From: an uncultured Verrucomicrobiota bacterium
GTDB lineage: Bacteria; Verrucomicrobiota; Verrucomicrobiia; Limisphaerales; UBA9464
Reading direction: 5' to 3'
DNA length: 64,000 nt
NCBI GenBank assembly: GCA_903939515.1
Contig: CAJAHH010000135.1
Coordinates: forward strand, 1 to 64,000
Position 1 is the first letter of the stretch, and every line of letters begins with the position of its first letter. Below, one piece after another: positions 28,009 through 36,519 of the stretch. The notes beneath the pieces are model-generated. The model was not told the DNA's origin, ran no database searches, and saw only the letters and a program-made list of their open reading frames with translations. A program made the translations under genes and the position numbers.

Positions 28009-29396
28009 AGCCGTTTTTTCGGAGTGCGGGACAATTTAGGTTTTGGGGCAGGATTTGATACCTGGAGGCGTGCAATCACCGCACGAGTGATTTCGCGGAA
28101 AGCCCGTTTTAACTCCGTTTCGGTGATGGTCAGTGGCGGAGTGATCCCAGTGACCTCGGAATGTTCGCCTTCTGGAAGAAGAATGACTCCGCGGCGGAGC
28201 GCTTCCTGCATGAGCCAGACAGACAACTCGGTGTCGGGACCTCCATCGGCACGCCGCCAGGCGATGCCACCCATAAGCCCGATGACGGACACCCTCGAGA
28301 CCCGATCTGGAAACTGGGCTTGGAGGGATTTCAGGCCCGATTCCAAGACTTTTTCTAACCGAGCCGCCCGTTGTGGCAAGGCCAGACGACGGAGTTCAGA
28401 GATCTGAGCCAAGGCCATGGCACACCCGACCGGATGTCCTAAGTAAGTGCTCGTGTGAATGGCCTCGCCCATCGCCGGAGGCCAGGCGTCCATCACCCGG
28501 GCCCGACCGACGCAGGCACTCAGGGGAAACCCACCGGTCAAAGCTTTGCCCAGGCAGATAATGTCGGGAATAACGCCCGAGTGCTCACAAGCAAACCAGG
28601 CTCCGGTGCGTCCAAAACCCGTGTAGATTTCGTCGAGAATTAACAAGACACCCCGTTGGTCGGCCCACTCGCGCAAACACGGCAGAAACCAGGGAGGCGG
28701 TATGCAAATCCCACCGCGAGCCTGCATGGGTTCGACGACCACCGCGCCGATGTCGTGCGCAGCCGCAGCCGCCTCGAGTGCCGCCTCCAATCGGGGTCTT
28801 CCCTGCCCCTCTGTATCTGCCTCGGGAAAATCCACAAAACATCCAAACTCACGGAGCTGGTCCCGGAACGGCTCTCGAAAATGGGTCCGTTCCGTCGCAT
28901 TGAGGGCTCCATACCCAACCCCGTGGTATCCGCCACGAAAAGCGATGACCCCGGGCTTCCCAGTGGCCAAGCGCGCCGTCTTGAACGCTGCCTCCACCGC
29001 TTCGAAACCGGAACACCCGAAGATTACCTTGCCAGTCTCGACTACAGCAGTGGCCCTACCACGGCGAGTCCACCGCTCAAAGGTGAGGCGACTCAATTCG
29101 CGAGCCAGACGAGCCTTCAACGCATGGGGATGCACATCCCCCATGGCATGGAGCAATTCTCCCATCTGCCGCTGGCCGGCCCGCACAACAGCGGAATTGG
29201 CATGCCCCGCCGCGGCCACTCCGAAGGCGGCTGTGAGGTCCAGATAAGGCCGACCCGCCTCATCCCAGACACGGCACCCTTTGGCCCGCTTCCAGACGAT
29301 TGGCCAACCCGCATTGGGTTCCAGGAACGTGATGTTCCGCGACTCGTATCGGCGGAGCATTTCCAGTGTGGAGTCTTGGGGCCGGGAGCTCATCAC
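28005..29396 (-). CDS. Class III PLP-dependent aminotransferase
   Basis: A 463-residue fold-type I aminotransferase of the acetylornithine/4-aminobutyrate/diaminopelargonate group. PLP-phosphate binding is GCSGFEAVEAAFKTAR, GYHGVGYGALNAT is the ring-stacking region, LILDEIYTGFGRTGAWFACE carries the cofactor-contacting Asp, and LGKALTGGFPLSACVGR carries the Schiff-base lysine. Substrate cannot be assigned. It overlaps queE at its start and rsmA at its end by 4 nt each. The C-terminal tail is rich in Pro and Lys (PKPKLSRTPKKRL). Confidence 0.92.
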   Translation of the reverse strand: MMSSRPQDSTLEMLRRYESRNITFLEPNAGWPIVWKRAKGCRVWDEAGRPYLDLTAAFGVAAAGHANSAVVRAGQRQMGELLHAMGDVHPHALKARLARELSRLTFERWTRRGRATAVVETGKVIFGCSGFEAVEAAFKTARLATGKPGVIAFRGGYHGVGYGALNATERTHFREPFRDQLREFGCFVDFPEADTEGQGRPRLEAALEAAAAAHDIGAVVVEPMQARGGICIPPPWFLPCLREWADQRGVLLILDEIYTGFGRTGAWFACEHSGVIPDIICLGKALTGGFPLSACVGRARVMDAWPPAMGEAIHTSTYLGHPVGCAMALAQISELRRLALPQRAARLEKVLESGLKSLQAQFPDRVSRVSVIGLMGGIAWRRADGGPDTELSVWLMQEALRRGVILLPEGEHSEVTGITPPLTITETELKRAFREITRAVIARLQVSNPAPKPKLSRTPKKRL

Positions 29397-30169
29397 ACGC
29401 CGCGTTCATCGGAAGGCCAGATAAACTTATGCATTTGCAACTGGAACCGGGCCGGCACCCGGTCTGCCACCATGGCCTCCACGAGATCTTTCCGGGAAAT
29501 CGGATGAAGCCCCTTGGGCACCGGCTTAAGAGCCTTGTCGCGCTGGGATTCCGAGAGCGGAGCCACCCAGGAGAACAAAATCGGACAAACCGGATCGAGC
29601 CGATGCTCGAGAATGATCGCCTTAGCCCACTCGTAGTCCTCGCGGGTCCCAATCACGAACTTCACCTCATCCGTGGCACGGAGATGAGAAATATTGGCCC
29701 AACGATTGCGTTCAACCTCGCCGCTGCTCGGACATTTCAGATCCATGATGCGCCGCACCCGCGGATCGAGCTTGGAAATGTCATGAGCCCCGCTGGTTTC
29801 TACCAGCACCGTGAAACAGTCATCTGCCAAGGTACGCATGAGGCGAGCGGCATTGGGTTGCAGGAGGGGTTCCCCCCCGGTCAACTCAACCAACGGCAGC
29901 TTATGCTGAGCTGAAGCATCGCCCGCATTGACCACCGGCGGAAAATGGGCCCGATCAGAGCGAAAAAAGGGCTCTGCCAATCGATGCACCTCGGCGCGGA
30001 TCTCGTCCAGAGAGCGTCGCTTACCTTCGGTGAAGGCATAGGCTGTATCGCAGTAGGAACACCGCAGATTACATCCAGTCAGGCGCACAAAGACGCAGGG
30101 TAGCCCCGCGAAGGTGCTTTCGCCCTGAAGACTCAGATAGATCTCGTTGACGACCAATGTTTCGGCCAC
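29393..30169 (-). CDS. queE: 7-carboxy-7-deazaguanine synthase (radical SAM)
   Basis: QueE rearranges 6-carboxytetrahydropterin to 7-carboxy-7-deazaguanine in the queuosine/preQ0 pathway. The 258-residue protein has the family opening VNEIYLSLQGESTFAGLPCVFVRL-type segment, the [4Fe-4S] motif CNLRCSYCDT (Cys-X3-Cys-X2-Cys), and the substrate-contacting VELTGGEPLLQ and VETSGAHDISKLDPRV stretches. It is the first gene of a coupled unit queE-aminotransferase-rsmA; queC, queD and tgt are not present, so the other steps are encoded elsewhere. Confidence 0.94.
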   Translation of the reverse strand: MAETLVVNEIYLSLQGESTFAGLPCVFVRLTGCNLRCSYCDTAYAFTEGKRRSLDEIRAEVHRLAEPFFRSDRAHFPPVVNAGDASAQHKLPLVELTGGEPLLQPNAARLMRTLADDCFTVLVETSGAHDISKLDPRVRRIMDLKCPSSGEVERNRWANISHLRATDEVKFVIGTREDYEWAKAIILEHRLDPVCPILFSWVAPLSESQRDKALKPVPKGLHPISRKDLVEAMVADRVPARFQLQMHKFIWPSDERGV

Positions 30170-30317
30170 GGGGAAGACCCTAACACTCCTGAGGGCTGGA
30201 GGACAGGAAGCAGATGTCTCTCAGGCAAGAACCATCCCGAGAGAGAACCTCTCCCGGGTTCAGGCTCTGGCACTGCGTCTAACCCCGGGGACTGCAAGCC
30301 TCGGAAACGCATCTAAA

Positions 30318-31205
30318 TCACATGGTTTCGCGCCGAAACCGCAGGGCCAATCGAAATCCCAGAGTCTCGTTGGGTACCTCCCCGGGGACACCCGCCGCAC
30401 GGGCCGCAGAGCGGCAGGCCGCGGGGGCTGACTTGAATCCACCGCCCCGATAGGTGGGGGCGAAGCTCCAAATCGGACCGAGAGGATCTACAAAGACCGG
30501 AATATTGGTCGGGTAGGAAAAGAACCAAGTCACGCACCACTCAGCCACGTTTCCATGCATATCCCGAAGACCGAGACCATTGGCCTCACGCTGCCCGACC
30601 GGATGCACCTTTCCCCCGCTGTTGCCAGCATGCCACGCCAAGCTGTCGAGCTCTCCGGCGTAGGCCGCGGGGCTACCGGCCCGACAGGCCAATTCCCATT
30701 GCGCCTCGGTGGGCAAATCCCAAACCCAACCCTTAGGCAGGTGTCCTTCGTCCTTCTGTTGCACAGTGAGTCGACGGCAGAATTCTCGAGCTTGGTCCCA
30801 GGAGACTTGGGTCACCGGCAGATCCATGCCTTGAATTGGGCTCGAATTGGTCTCCATGAGCGCCAGCCACTGACCTTGGGTCAACTCGGTCTCGGCGATG
30901 AGGAAACCGGAGGTCAACTGCACTAGATGCTGAGGCTCATCCACCAACCGACCCTGCTCCTGAAGCGGACTGCCCATTACGAACCGAGTGGGGGGAACCC
31001 ACCTCATCGCCAAGGGTACCGCTTTGGGCAAAGTCGCCATCCAAAGATCCCCGGCGACTCCCCGCGCAATGATACGCAGCACTTGTTCCTGCTGCTCCGA
31101 CGGACCGGAGCAACCACTTAACACTCCCAGACACAACGCGACCGACAGCGCAGTCGCGACAGAGCGCGACCGGCACTGATCAGCAAGGAAGCCAGCGAAA
31201 TTCAT
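30318..31205 (-). CDS. SUMF1 (formylglycine-generating enzyme-like) domain lipoprotein
   Basis: A 295-residue exported protein. The signal peptide (ATALSVALCLGVLSGC) ends in a lipobox, so it is a lipoprotein. The rest is an FGE-sulfatase domain: RFVMGSPLQEQGRLVDEPQH, ETELTQGQWLALM, LPVTQVSWDQAREFCRRL, LPTEAQWELACRAG, GLRDMHGNVAEWC and the final TLGFRLALR. In true formylglycine-generating enzymes two copper-binding cysteines lie close before the RxxAR segment; here the stretch reads KSAPAACRSAAR and neither position has them, so sulfatase activation is unlikely. ATG at 31205 begins the signal. It diverges from the xylose isomerase gene. Confidence 0.88.
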   Translation of the reverse strand: MNFAGFLADQCRSRSVATALSVALCLGVLSGCSGPSEQQEQVLRIIARGVAGDLWMATLPKAVPLAMRWVPPTRFVMGSPLQEQGRLVDEPQHLVQLTSGFLIAETELTQGQWLALMETNSSPIQGMDLPVTQVSWDQAREFCRRLTVQQKDEGHLPKGWVWDLPTEAQWELACRAGSPAAYAGELDSLAWHAGNSGGKVHPVGQREANGLGLRDMHGNVAEWCVTWFFSYPTNIPVFVDPLGPIWSFAPTYRGGGFKSAPAACRSAARAAGVPGEVPNETLGFRLALRFRRETM

Positions 31206-31347
31206 GACCCCTTCTCGCAGCAGATGCAGTGCCTTGTTACCCAGCAAACCCCCAACCATTGAGAAGTAGGTGGCCGCCCCGTCCTCGAGGCTGCATTCCC
31301 GATTGCCCTGCCCCGGCCTCGCGTTCAAAGTCTTTCGAACACTTAAC

Positions 31348-32391
31348 ATGTCCAAAAAACAGCAATATCGTTTTTGTGTGGGCCCGTGGAACTTCAGCCA
31401 GGGTCAGGATCCCTACGGCCCCACCGTCCGCCGCGAGGAATCCTTTGACTGGAAGCTCGCCCAGCTCAAGACCCTCGGCTTCGACGCCATGATGTTCCAC
31501 GACGACGACGCCGTGCCGGACATCGACACGAAGTCCTCGAAGCAAGTTCTGCTAGAAGCCAAGGCTTTGAAGAAGCGCCTCGACAACGAGGGCATCGTGG
31601 CCGAGATGGTCGCCCCACGCCTGTGGTTCGCTCCGCAAACCATCGACGGCGGCTACACCAGCAACGATCCGAAGCTGCGCCGCTACGCCATCGATCGTTC
31701 CCGACAGAGCATCGACATCGCCAACGAACTGGGCACCAACATCCTGGTGCTGTGGCTGGCCCGCGAAGGCACCTACCTGCGCGAATCCAAGTCGGGAACG
31801 CGCTCCACCGAACTGTTGGTCGAGGCCTTCGACGCGATGCTCAAGCACGACAAGAAGATCCGGCTGGCCATCGAGCCCAAGCCCAATGAGCCCATGGATC
31901 ACGCCTACCTGCCCACCACCGGGCATGCGCTGGCCATTGCCCAGCTCACCAAGGATTCCAAGCGAGTGGGCTGCGTCATTGAGTCGGCCCACGCCATCCT
32001 CGCCGGCCTCGATCCGGCTGATGAAATTGATTTCGCGATGTCGTTCGGCAAGTTGTGGTCGCTGCACTTGAACGATCAGAACGGCTTGAAGTTCGATCAA
32101 GACAAGCCCTTCGGCTCAGCCAACTTGCGCGTGGCTTTCAACCAAATTCGCGCCCTCGAACGCAACGGTTACGGCAAGAAGGGCGAGTTCGTTTGCTTCG
32201 ACGTGCACCCCTTCCGGACCACCTCCGAGAAGCAGTGGCTCTCTCACTTGTCCAACTCGCGCCGCACCTTCGAGCACCTCCTGGCCAAGGCCAAGAGCTA
32301 CCCCGAGAAGGAAGCCGCCCAACTCATCGCCGCGCGCAACTACCAGGACCTCGACCAGTTGGTCATCGAGCACCTGCTGGGCGTGCTCTGA
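31348..32391 (+). CDS. xylA: Xylose isomerase-family protein
   Basis: A 347-residue TIM-barrel sugar isomerase (class I, actinobacterial-like short form). Features: YRFCVGPWNFSQGQDPYGPT at the N-terminus, MMFHDDDAVP (catalytic His with the Asp partner), WLAREGTYLRE, metal-binding Glu in AIEPKPNEPMDHAYLPT, HLNDQNGLKFDQDKPFGSAN with metal-binding Asp residues, and FDVHPFRTT. The expected reaction is D-xylose to D-xylulose (and glucose to fructose). ATG at 31348 is chosen from the conserved N-terminus. A strong terminator follows. It converges on a myo-inositol oxygenase gene, which fits a local theme of inositol/pentose use. Confidence 0.9.
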   Translation: MSKKQQYRFCVGPWNFSQGQDPYGPTVRREESFDWKLAQLKTLGFDAMMFHDDDAVPDIDTKSSKQVLLEAKALKKRLDNEGIVAEMVAPRLWFAPQTIDGGYTSNDPKLRRYAIDRSRQSIDIANELGTNILVLWLAREGTYLRESKSGTRSTELLVEAFDAMLKHDKKIRLAIEPKPNEPMDHAYLPTTGHALAIAQLTKDSKRVGCVIESAHAILAGLDPADEIDFAMSFGKLWSLHLNDQNGLKFDQDKPFGSANLRVAFNQIRALERNGYGKKGEFVCFDVHPFRTTSEKQWLSHLSNSRRTFEHLLAKAKSYPEKEAAQLIAARNYQDLDQLVIEHLLGVL

Positions 32392-32442
32392 CGGCCCGAA
32401 AACGGCCCCCCGTCACTGACCGGGCAACCAGTCACCCACAAC

Positions 32443-32483
32443 AAAAACGCCGGACTTCGCAAAAGAGTCCGGCGTTTTTTGTT
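32443..32483 (+). terminator. Rho-independent terminator after the xylose isomerase gene
   Basis: ACGCCGGACT (32447-32456) pairs with AGTCCGGCGT (32466-32475), flanked by a run of A on the left and TTTTTTGTTT on the right. The symmetric A/T flanks would also let it work on the minus strand. Confidence 0.92.
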
Positions 32484-32559
32484 TGGCTGCGCCACCGATT
32501 GGAACCCATCCCGGTTTTTCGAATGGGGAATACGAGGTCATTGGTGGCAGCCTCAGGCG

Positions 32560-32928
32560 ATGCAATTCTCCGACTACGCCACCTACATCGCCTTCAACGG
32601 CCGAGTCTTCGCGCTAGATCGTCGCGATGGGGCCATTCTGTGGCGCTGGAAAACTCCCAAAGGGAATTTCGTGACGCTGCTGCCCGATGGCGACCAGTTG
32701 CTCGTGTGTTCCGACGGTTATTTGTGGGCCCTGCGGGCAGAAGACGGAACTCCGTTGTGGAGCCAACCGTTCAAGGGCGAAGGCACAGGAATCCCCTTTT
32801 TGGCCAGTCCCAGGTCCGGCTCCGAAACCCAGACAACGGCAGCCATGGCGGTACTGGCCGCAACTGCCGCCGAAGAAGAACGGAGACGCCAATCGTCAAC
32901 CACTTCCGACACCGCTAGCACATCGTGA
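32560..32928 (+). CDS. Small PQQ-like beta-propeller repeat protein (hypothetical)
   Basis: A 122-residue protein from an ATG at 32560. The first 75 residues contain two PQQ-like WD-type repeats: GRVFALDRRDGAILWRWKTP and LWALRAEDGTPLWSQPFKGE, the usual xxALdxxxGxxxW blades. The tail is low-complexity Ala/Glu/Ser-Thr. Complete propellers need about seven blades, so this is either a fragment or a half-domain that pairs with others. It starts 77 nt after the terminator of the upstream gene and converges with the MIOX gene. An in-frame start 27 codons upstream is possible but lies in the terminator. Confidence 0.6.
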   Translation: MQFSDYATYIAFNGRVFALDRRDGAILWRWKTPKGNFVTLLPDGDQLLVCSDGYLWALRAEDGTPLWSQPFKGEGTGIPFLASPRSGSETQTTAAMAVLAATAAEEERRRQSSTTSDTASTS

Positions 32929-33022
32929 TTCTCACCGTTTCGAAGAACGATTCACCCACGCGCGCGGGCCCCTTTTGGATGAAGAGACTGGCACCGACTC
33001 GCCGACCAAAGGCAACCGATGC

Positions 33023-33943
33023 TCACCAGCGGATCTTTTCCGGGAAGAACTCTCGGATGAGGTCTTCGTAGTACGGACGCAAGGCCACTTCGTCAGGCTT
33101 GCTGTGGCTCTTGGTGTAGAGGTCGTAGGGGTTGAAGCGGTTCACCCACGGCAACAGCGCCTGGTCCTTGTCATTGAGCAAGTGCGCGTACTCCGATTCG
33201 CGGTGCCAGGGATAGAAGCTGTGGTAGCGCAGCATGGCCAACCCCTCCTCGGGCAAATAGTCGCGGCAGACGTGGTAAATGTACTCGTCGTGACCCCACG
33301 ATAGCGAAACCTTGTCCAAGCCGCATCCGGGCTCATAGACACCGTTGGGCGTGTTGTAGCGCGGATCGTTGCTGTCGGGATTGGAATCGAAGAACTTAGG
33401 GAAAACGATCTTTGGCGAATAAGCGCAACCCGTGGGGAAAGTATCCCCGACCACGGCCCACTGCGGCTCACCCCAAAGGCAGAGAATCTTGCCCAAGTCG
33501 TGAACGAAGCCTGTGAGGATCATCCAGCGCGGCTGCCCATCGCGGCGCAAGTGCTCAGCCGTCTGAAGCAGGTGCTGCAACTGCGTCATGTCGGTGTCCG
33601 GATCCGAATCGTCGATGAGTTGATTGAGGTACTCGGCCGCCTCCCAGACGCCCATGGTCATCCGGTTCAGACCGAGATATTCCTTCCGCTTGGCCTGACC
33701 AAACTCATAGGTCTGAAAAGTATGATTCAGTCGATAGAACTCCCGCACCGTCGGCCGGGCGTCGGCTTCGTAGTTACGGAACTCCACCTCCTTCTTGTCC
33801 GGTGCGTGACCCACCGCCGGTTTCCCAGACTCTGTGATCGCCGCCGGCCCATTGGGCTCTGGATAATGCTGAACGACGAACTCTTCCCATTCCCCAATGT
33901 GTTGGAGTGGCTTCTTAAAGGCTTCGGTCTCGATCGGATTCAT
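33023..33943 (-). CDS. Myo-inositol oxygenase
   Basis: A 306-residue di-iron oxygenase that cleaves myo-inositol to D-glucuronate with O2. All iron ligands of the family are visible in order: His in LLQTAEHLRR, His-Asp in TGFVHDLGK, His in LSWGHDEYIY, His in LRYHSFYPWH and Asp in NRFNPYDLYTKS. FRNYEADARPTVREFYRLNH at the N-terminal half is typical of MIOX, with no sign of shortening. MIOX is best known in animals, plants and fungi; it is scattered in bacteria. The gene lies 90 nt behind a periplasmic sugar-binding protein gene on the same strand, which may provide the substrate. Confidence 0.95.
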   Translation of the reverse strand: MNPIETEAFKKPLQHIGEWEEFVVQHYPEPNGPAAITESGKPAVGHAPDKKEVEFRNYEADARPTVREFYRLNHTFQTYEFGQAKRKEYLGLNRMTMGVWEAAEYLNQLIDDSDPDTDMTQLQHLLQTAEHLRRDGQPRWMILTGFVHDLGKILCLWGEPQWAVVGDTFPTGCAYSPKIVFPKFFDSNPDSNDPRYNTPNGVYEPGCGLDKVSLSWGHDEYIYHVCRDYLPEEGLAMLRYHSFYPWHRESEYAHLLNDKDQALLPWVNRFNPYDLYTKSHSKPDEVALRPYYEDLIREFFPEKIRW

Positions 33944-34033
33944 CGTTGAAGAATGCTGGGTGCGTTTCTCCGGCCAATCAGGCCGAGGGCACAAGCAGTT
34001 TGTTGCCTGAACGCGCCCCTGAATTGCCCTACC

Positions 34034-35011
34034 CTATTCGCCCAAGATCTGTTTGAAGGGCGGGTTTAAGAGTTCCTGCGCCGCCGGTTGGTTCATATTT
34101 TCGGTGGTGATGAGCATGACACTGGTATCCACACGCTTCTCCACCTTCTTGCCCTGAATGTGCTCCACAAGCGTCTTCACTCCCAGGTAACCCATCTTCA
34201 CCGGATCCTGCACCACCAGCGCCTGGACATCGCCATGGCGAAGGTCGGCCACAGACTGGGAACCCGAGTCGAAGCCAACCATCACCACCTTACCTCCAGC
34301 ACGTCCAATTTCCCTCAGCGCCTTGGTCATGGCGATCGTGGCGGTCTCGTTGGGACAGAACACCCCATCCACAGCCTGACCATGCCGATTGAGAAGATTC
34401 TGCGAGGCTTGGTAAGCCGTTTCCCGGGTCGGCCCCGCGTACTGGTCGGCGGAGATGAGCTTGAGGTCGGGGTAGGCCTTGAGGGCATCGAGGAATCCGG
34501 CCTCGCGCGCCTCAGTGCTGGCGCTGCCGACCTGATACCGCAGCAAAATGATGCGACCCTTGCCACCCAAGCGCTTGGCCAAATAGTCGCCAGCGATGTG
34601 ACCGCCCTTGAAATTGTCGGTGGCCACGAAACTCACCTGCTGATCGCTCTTGAGGTCCGAATCAAAAATGACCACCGGCACTCCGGCCTTCACCGCGCTG
34701 CGCACGGGGTTCACCAGCGCCTGCGAATCGAGCGGCGCCAATACGATGCCGCTGACATTGCGGGCCGTGAAGTTCTCGACCACCTGGATTTGCTGGTCGC
34801 GGTCGTCCTCGCGGAGCGGGCCCTTCCAAAACAACTTCACCGGCGTACCGGCCGCAGTGAGTTCCCGTTCGGCCTTCACGGCACCGGCATGGACCGACTT
34901 CCAGAACTCATGGGTGGTGCCCTTGGGAATGACGGCAATGGTCAACTCCTTGGCGTAGACGACACTGCTCAAAACCAGACTGGCCAGCAGACCGAGACGG
35001 CGGGGGTTCAT
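34034..35011 (-). CDS. Periplasmic sugar-binding protein (RbsB/inositol-type)
   Basis: A 325-residue substrate-binding protein of the type I periplasmic fold. The signal peptide is MNPRRLGLLASLVLSSVVYA. Motifs include VIPKGTTHEFWKSVHAGA, VSGIVLAPLDSQAL, VPVVIFDSDL, VATDNFKGGHIAGDYLA and VMVGFDSGSQSVADLRHGDVQALVVQDP, as in ribose, xylose and inositol ABC receptors. No permease or ATPase genes are next to it, so the transporter is encoded elsewhere or shared. It precedes the myo-inositol oxygenase gene on the same strand with a 90-nt gap; inositol or a related cyclitol/pentose is the likely ligand, by context only. Confidence 0.88.
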   Translation of the reverse strand: MNPRRLGLLASLVLSSVVYAKELTIAVIPKGTTHEFWKSVHAGAVKAERELTAAGTPVKLFWKGPLREDDRDQQIQVVENFTARNVSGIVLAPLDSQALVNPVRSAVKAGVPVVIFDSDLKSDQQVSFVATDNFKGGHIAGDYLAKRLGGKGRIILLRYQVGSASTEAREAGFLDALKAYPDLKLISADQYAGPTRETAYQASQNLLNRHGQAVDGVFCPNETATIAMTKALREIGRAGGKVVMVGFDSGSQSVADLRHGDVQALVVQDPVKMGYLGVKTLVEHIQGKKVEKRVDTSVMLITTENMNQPAAQELLNPPFKQILGE

Positions 35012-35168
35012 GGACTGAAAGCATGCCGGGACGGGCCCGAGGCGGAAGTCAAAAGCGATGGCCAGATTGCCGCCCGATAGGGACATCTGTAGGCCAACTA
35101 AGACCGAGGCGAGGGTCGGAATCGAACACTCCGACTGCCTCGTCAGAGGCCCGGGTCGGTGCCAGAGT

Positions 35169-35894
35169 ATGGCCGACGTGATGGCTGAACGGTTTCAACT
35201 CCAAGACGATGCGGTGCTCGATGCTCGGCGGGCCGTGTGGCTGCCGCGCAGCCGATGCCTCGCGGTGGCCGACCTGCACCTCGGGGAGGCCTGGGCGCGC
35301 CGCGCACGCGGGCAGTTAATGCCGCTTGGAATTGTCGACACCACGGTGACCCGGCTGAGAGCTCTCCTGGAAAGTTACCGGCCCGAACGCCTGATCCTAC
35401 TGGGCGATATCGTCCACGCCGCCCTGCCCATAGACGGCATTCAGCAAGCAGTCCAGGAATTGGCATCCCTAGAGCACGAGGGATTGGTCCTAGAGTGGTG
35501 CCTGGGCAACCACGACCGTCAATTGCCCCGACAACTGGAGCGTTGGGGAATCACGGCACGGACCGTTCGGCAGGTGAATCTGCCCGAAGCCATCTTGTTG
35601 CATGGAGATCAACCGCCGGAACCCGCTGATCCCGAGCACCACGCCTCATGGTGGAAGATTCAAGGCCATCTGCACCCTGCTCTGGTGCTCGATGACGGCA
35701 TTGCATCCCGAGCCAAGGTGCCTTGTTTCTTGGTGAACCCTGGGCGTTTGGTCCTGCCCGCCTTTTCAGAAATGGCCGCCGGCAGCACGGTGGACCGAAG
35801 GGGGATTCCACAAGGCCTCGGCGAGGAGGATCGCTTCGAGAGCGCCATTGCCTGCCTAGGTCCCCGATTGCTGCGGATCCCATTCGCCCGCTAA
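35169..35894 (+). CDS. Calcineurin-like metallophosphoesterase (PdeM-like)
   Basis: A 241-residue metal-dependent phosphoesterase. Motifs: VADLHLGEAWA (DxH), RLILLGDIVHAA (GDxxH), CLGNHD (GNHD), ILLHGD and GHLHPAL (GHxH). The layout, with an N-terminal DARRAVWLPRSRCLAVADLHLG stretch, resembles the ligase-associated DNA damage response endonuclease PdeM family, but no DNA ligase or helicase gene is near. ATG at 35169 starts the conserved part. It is divergent from the sugar-binding protein gene. Confidence 0.82.
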   Translation: MADVMAERFQLQDDAVLDARRAVWLPRSRCLAVADLHLGEAWARRARGQLMPLGIVDTTVTRLRALLESYRPERLILLGDIVHAALPIDGIQQAVQELASLEHEGLVLEWCLGNHDRQLPRQLERWGITARTVRQVNLPEAILLHGDQPPEPADPEHHASWWKIQGHLHPALVLDDGIASRAKVPCFLVNPGRLVLPAFSEMAAGSTVDRRGIPQGLGEEDRFESAIACLGPRLLRIPFAR

Positions 35895-36021
35895 GCATCG
35901 GGCAACTACGGGTTCTCCCGTCCGACAATTAGAGCTCCTGATGAGACTCCGGAGAACTGAGGCTCCAAGCCCTGCAGACCCTGGTGGCTTATTTCCAACG
36001 ATCCCGAGCCGGATTCCATCT

Positions 36022-36390
36022 TCAGCGCGTCATTGGCCAACCGGCTGTCACCAAGCCTTTGTAGCCACCGATGAGCGATCGCACGTTTTGGTAGCCCATC
36101 TTCTGCGCCGCGTCGCAGGTCAGAGCGCTGCGGTATCCCCCGCCACAGTACATCACGATTTCCGCCGACTTGTCGGGATAGCGGGCCTCGATGTCGCGCT
36201 CCAAGATACCCTTGCCCAGGTGGCTCGCCTGCACAGCGTGTCCGGCAGCCCACTCGCTCTCCTCGCGAACATCCAACAACACCAATCCGGGGTTGGTCTT
36301 GAGTCGTTCACGCAAGGCGTCGATGGAGAGTTCCTGGATGCGAGTCTGGGCATCTTGGACCAAATGGAGAAAACCGGGAGCGTGATTCAT
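36022..36390 (-). CDS. Single-domain rhodanese-like sulfurtransferase
   Basis: A 122-residue protein with one rhodanese domain. The active loop is MYCGGGYRSALTC, the Cys being the persulfide carrier. VLLDVREESEWAAGHAVQASHLGKG is the conserved first half. Small rhodaneses move sulfur to thiol acceptors; the partner is unknown. ATG at 36390 (MNHAPGFLHL) is preferred; an ATG 10 codons upstream (36420) is possible. It diverges from the DUF1080 gene. Confidence 0.9.
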   Translation of the reverse strand: MNHAPGFLHLVQDAQTRIQELSIDALRERLKTNPGLVLLDVREESEWAAGHAVQASHLGKGILERDIEARYPDKSAEIVMYCGGGYRSALTCDAAQKMGYQNVRSLIGGYKGLVTAGWPMTR

Positions 36391-36519
36391 GGAGACCAAA
36401 TCCTCTGGCAACCTAGGCACTGACGAAAAGCCGTTTTGTGCAAGAATTCCAAACTGCGTCGGACTTCAACATTGAGTTTTTCTAACCAGATACCGAGCGT
36501 AGCCCCTCATCCAGTCCTC

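Noticed and set aside
35090-35170. A minus-strand stretch containing TTCGATTCCGAC with a short hairpin, looking like the T-arm of a tRNA
   Set aside because: The T-stem does not pair across the TTCGA loop, no anticodon arm of 5 pairs with a 7-nt loop can be built, and no acceptor stem matches. Not a tRNA gene.
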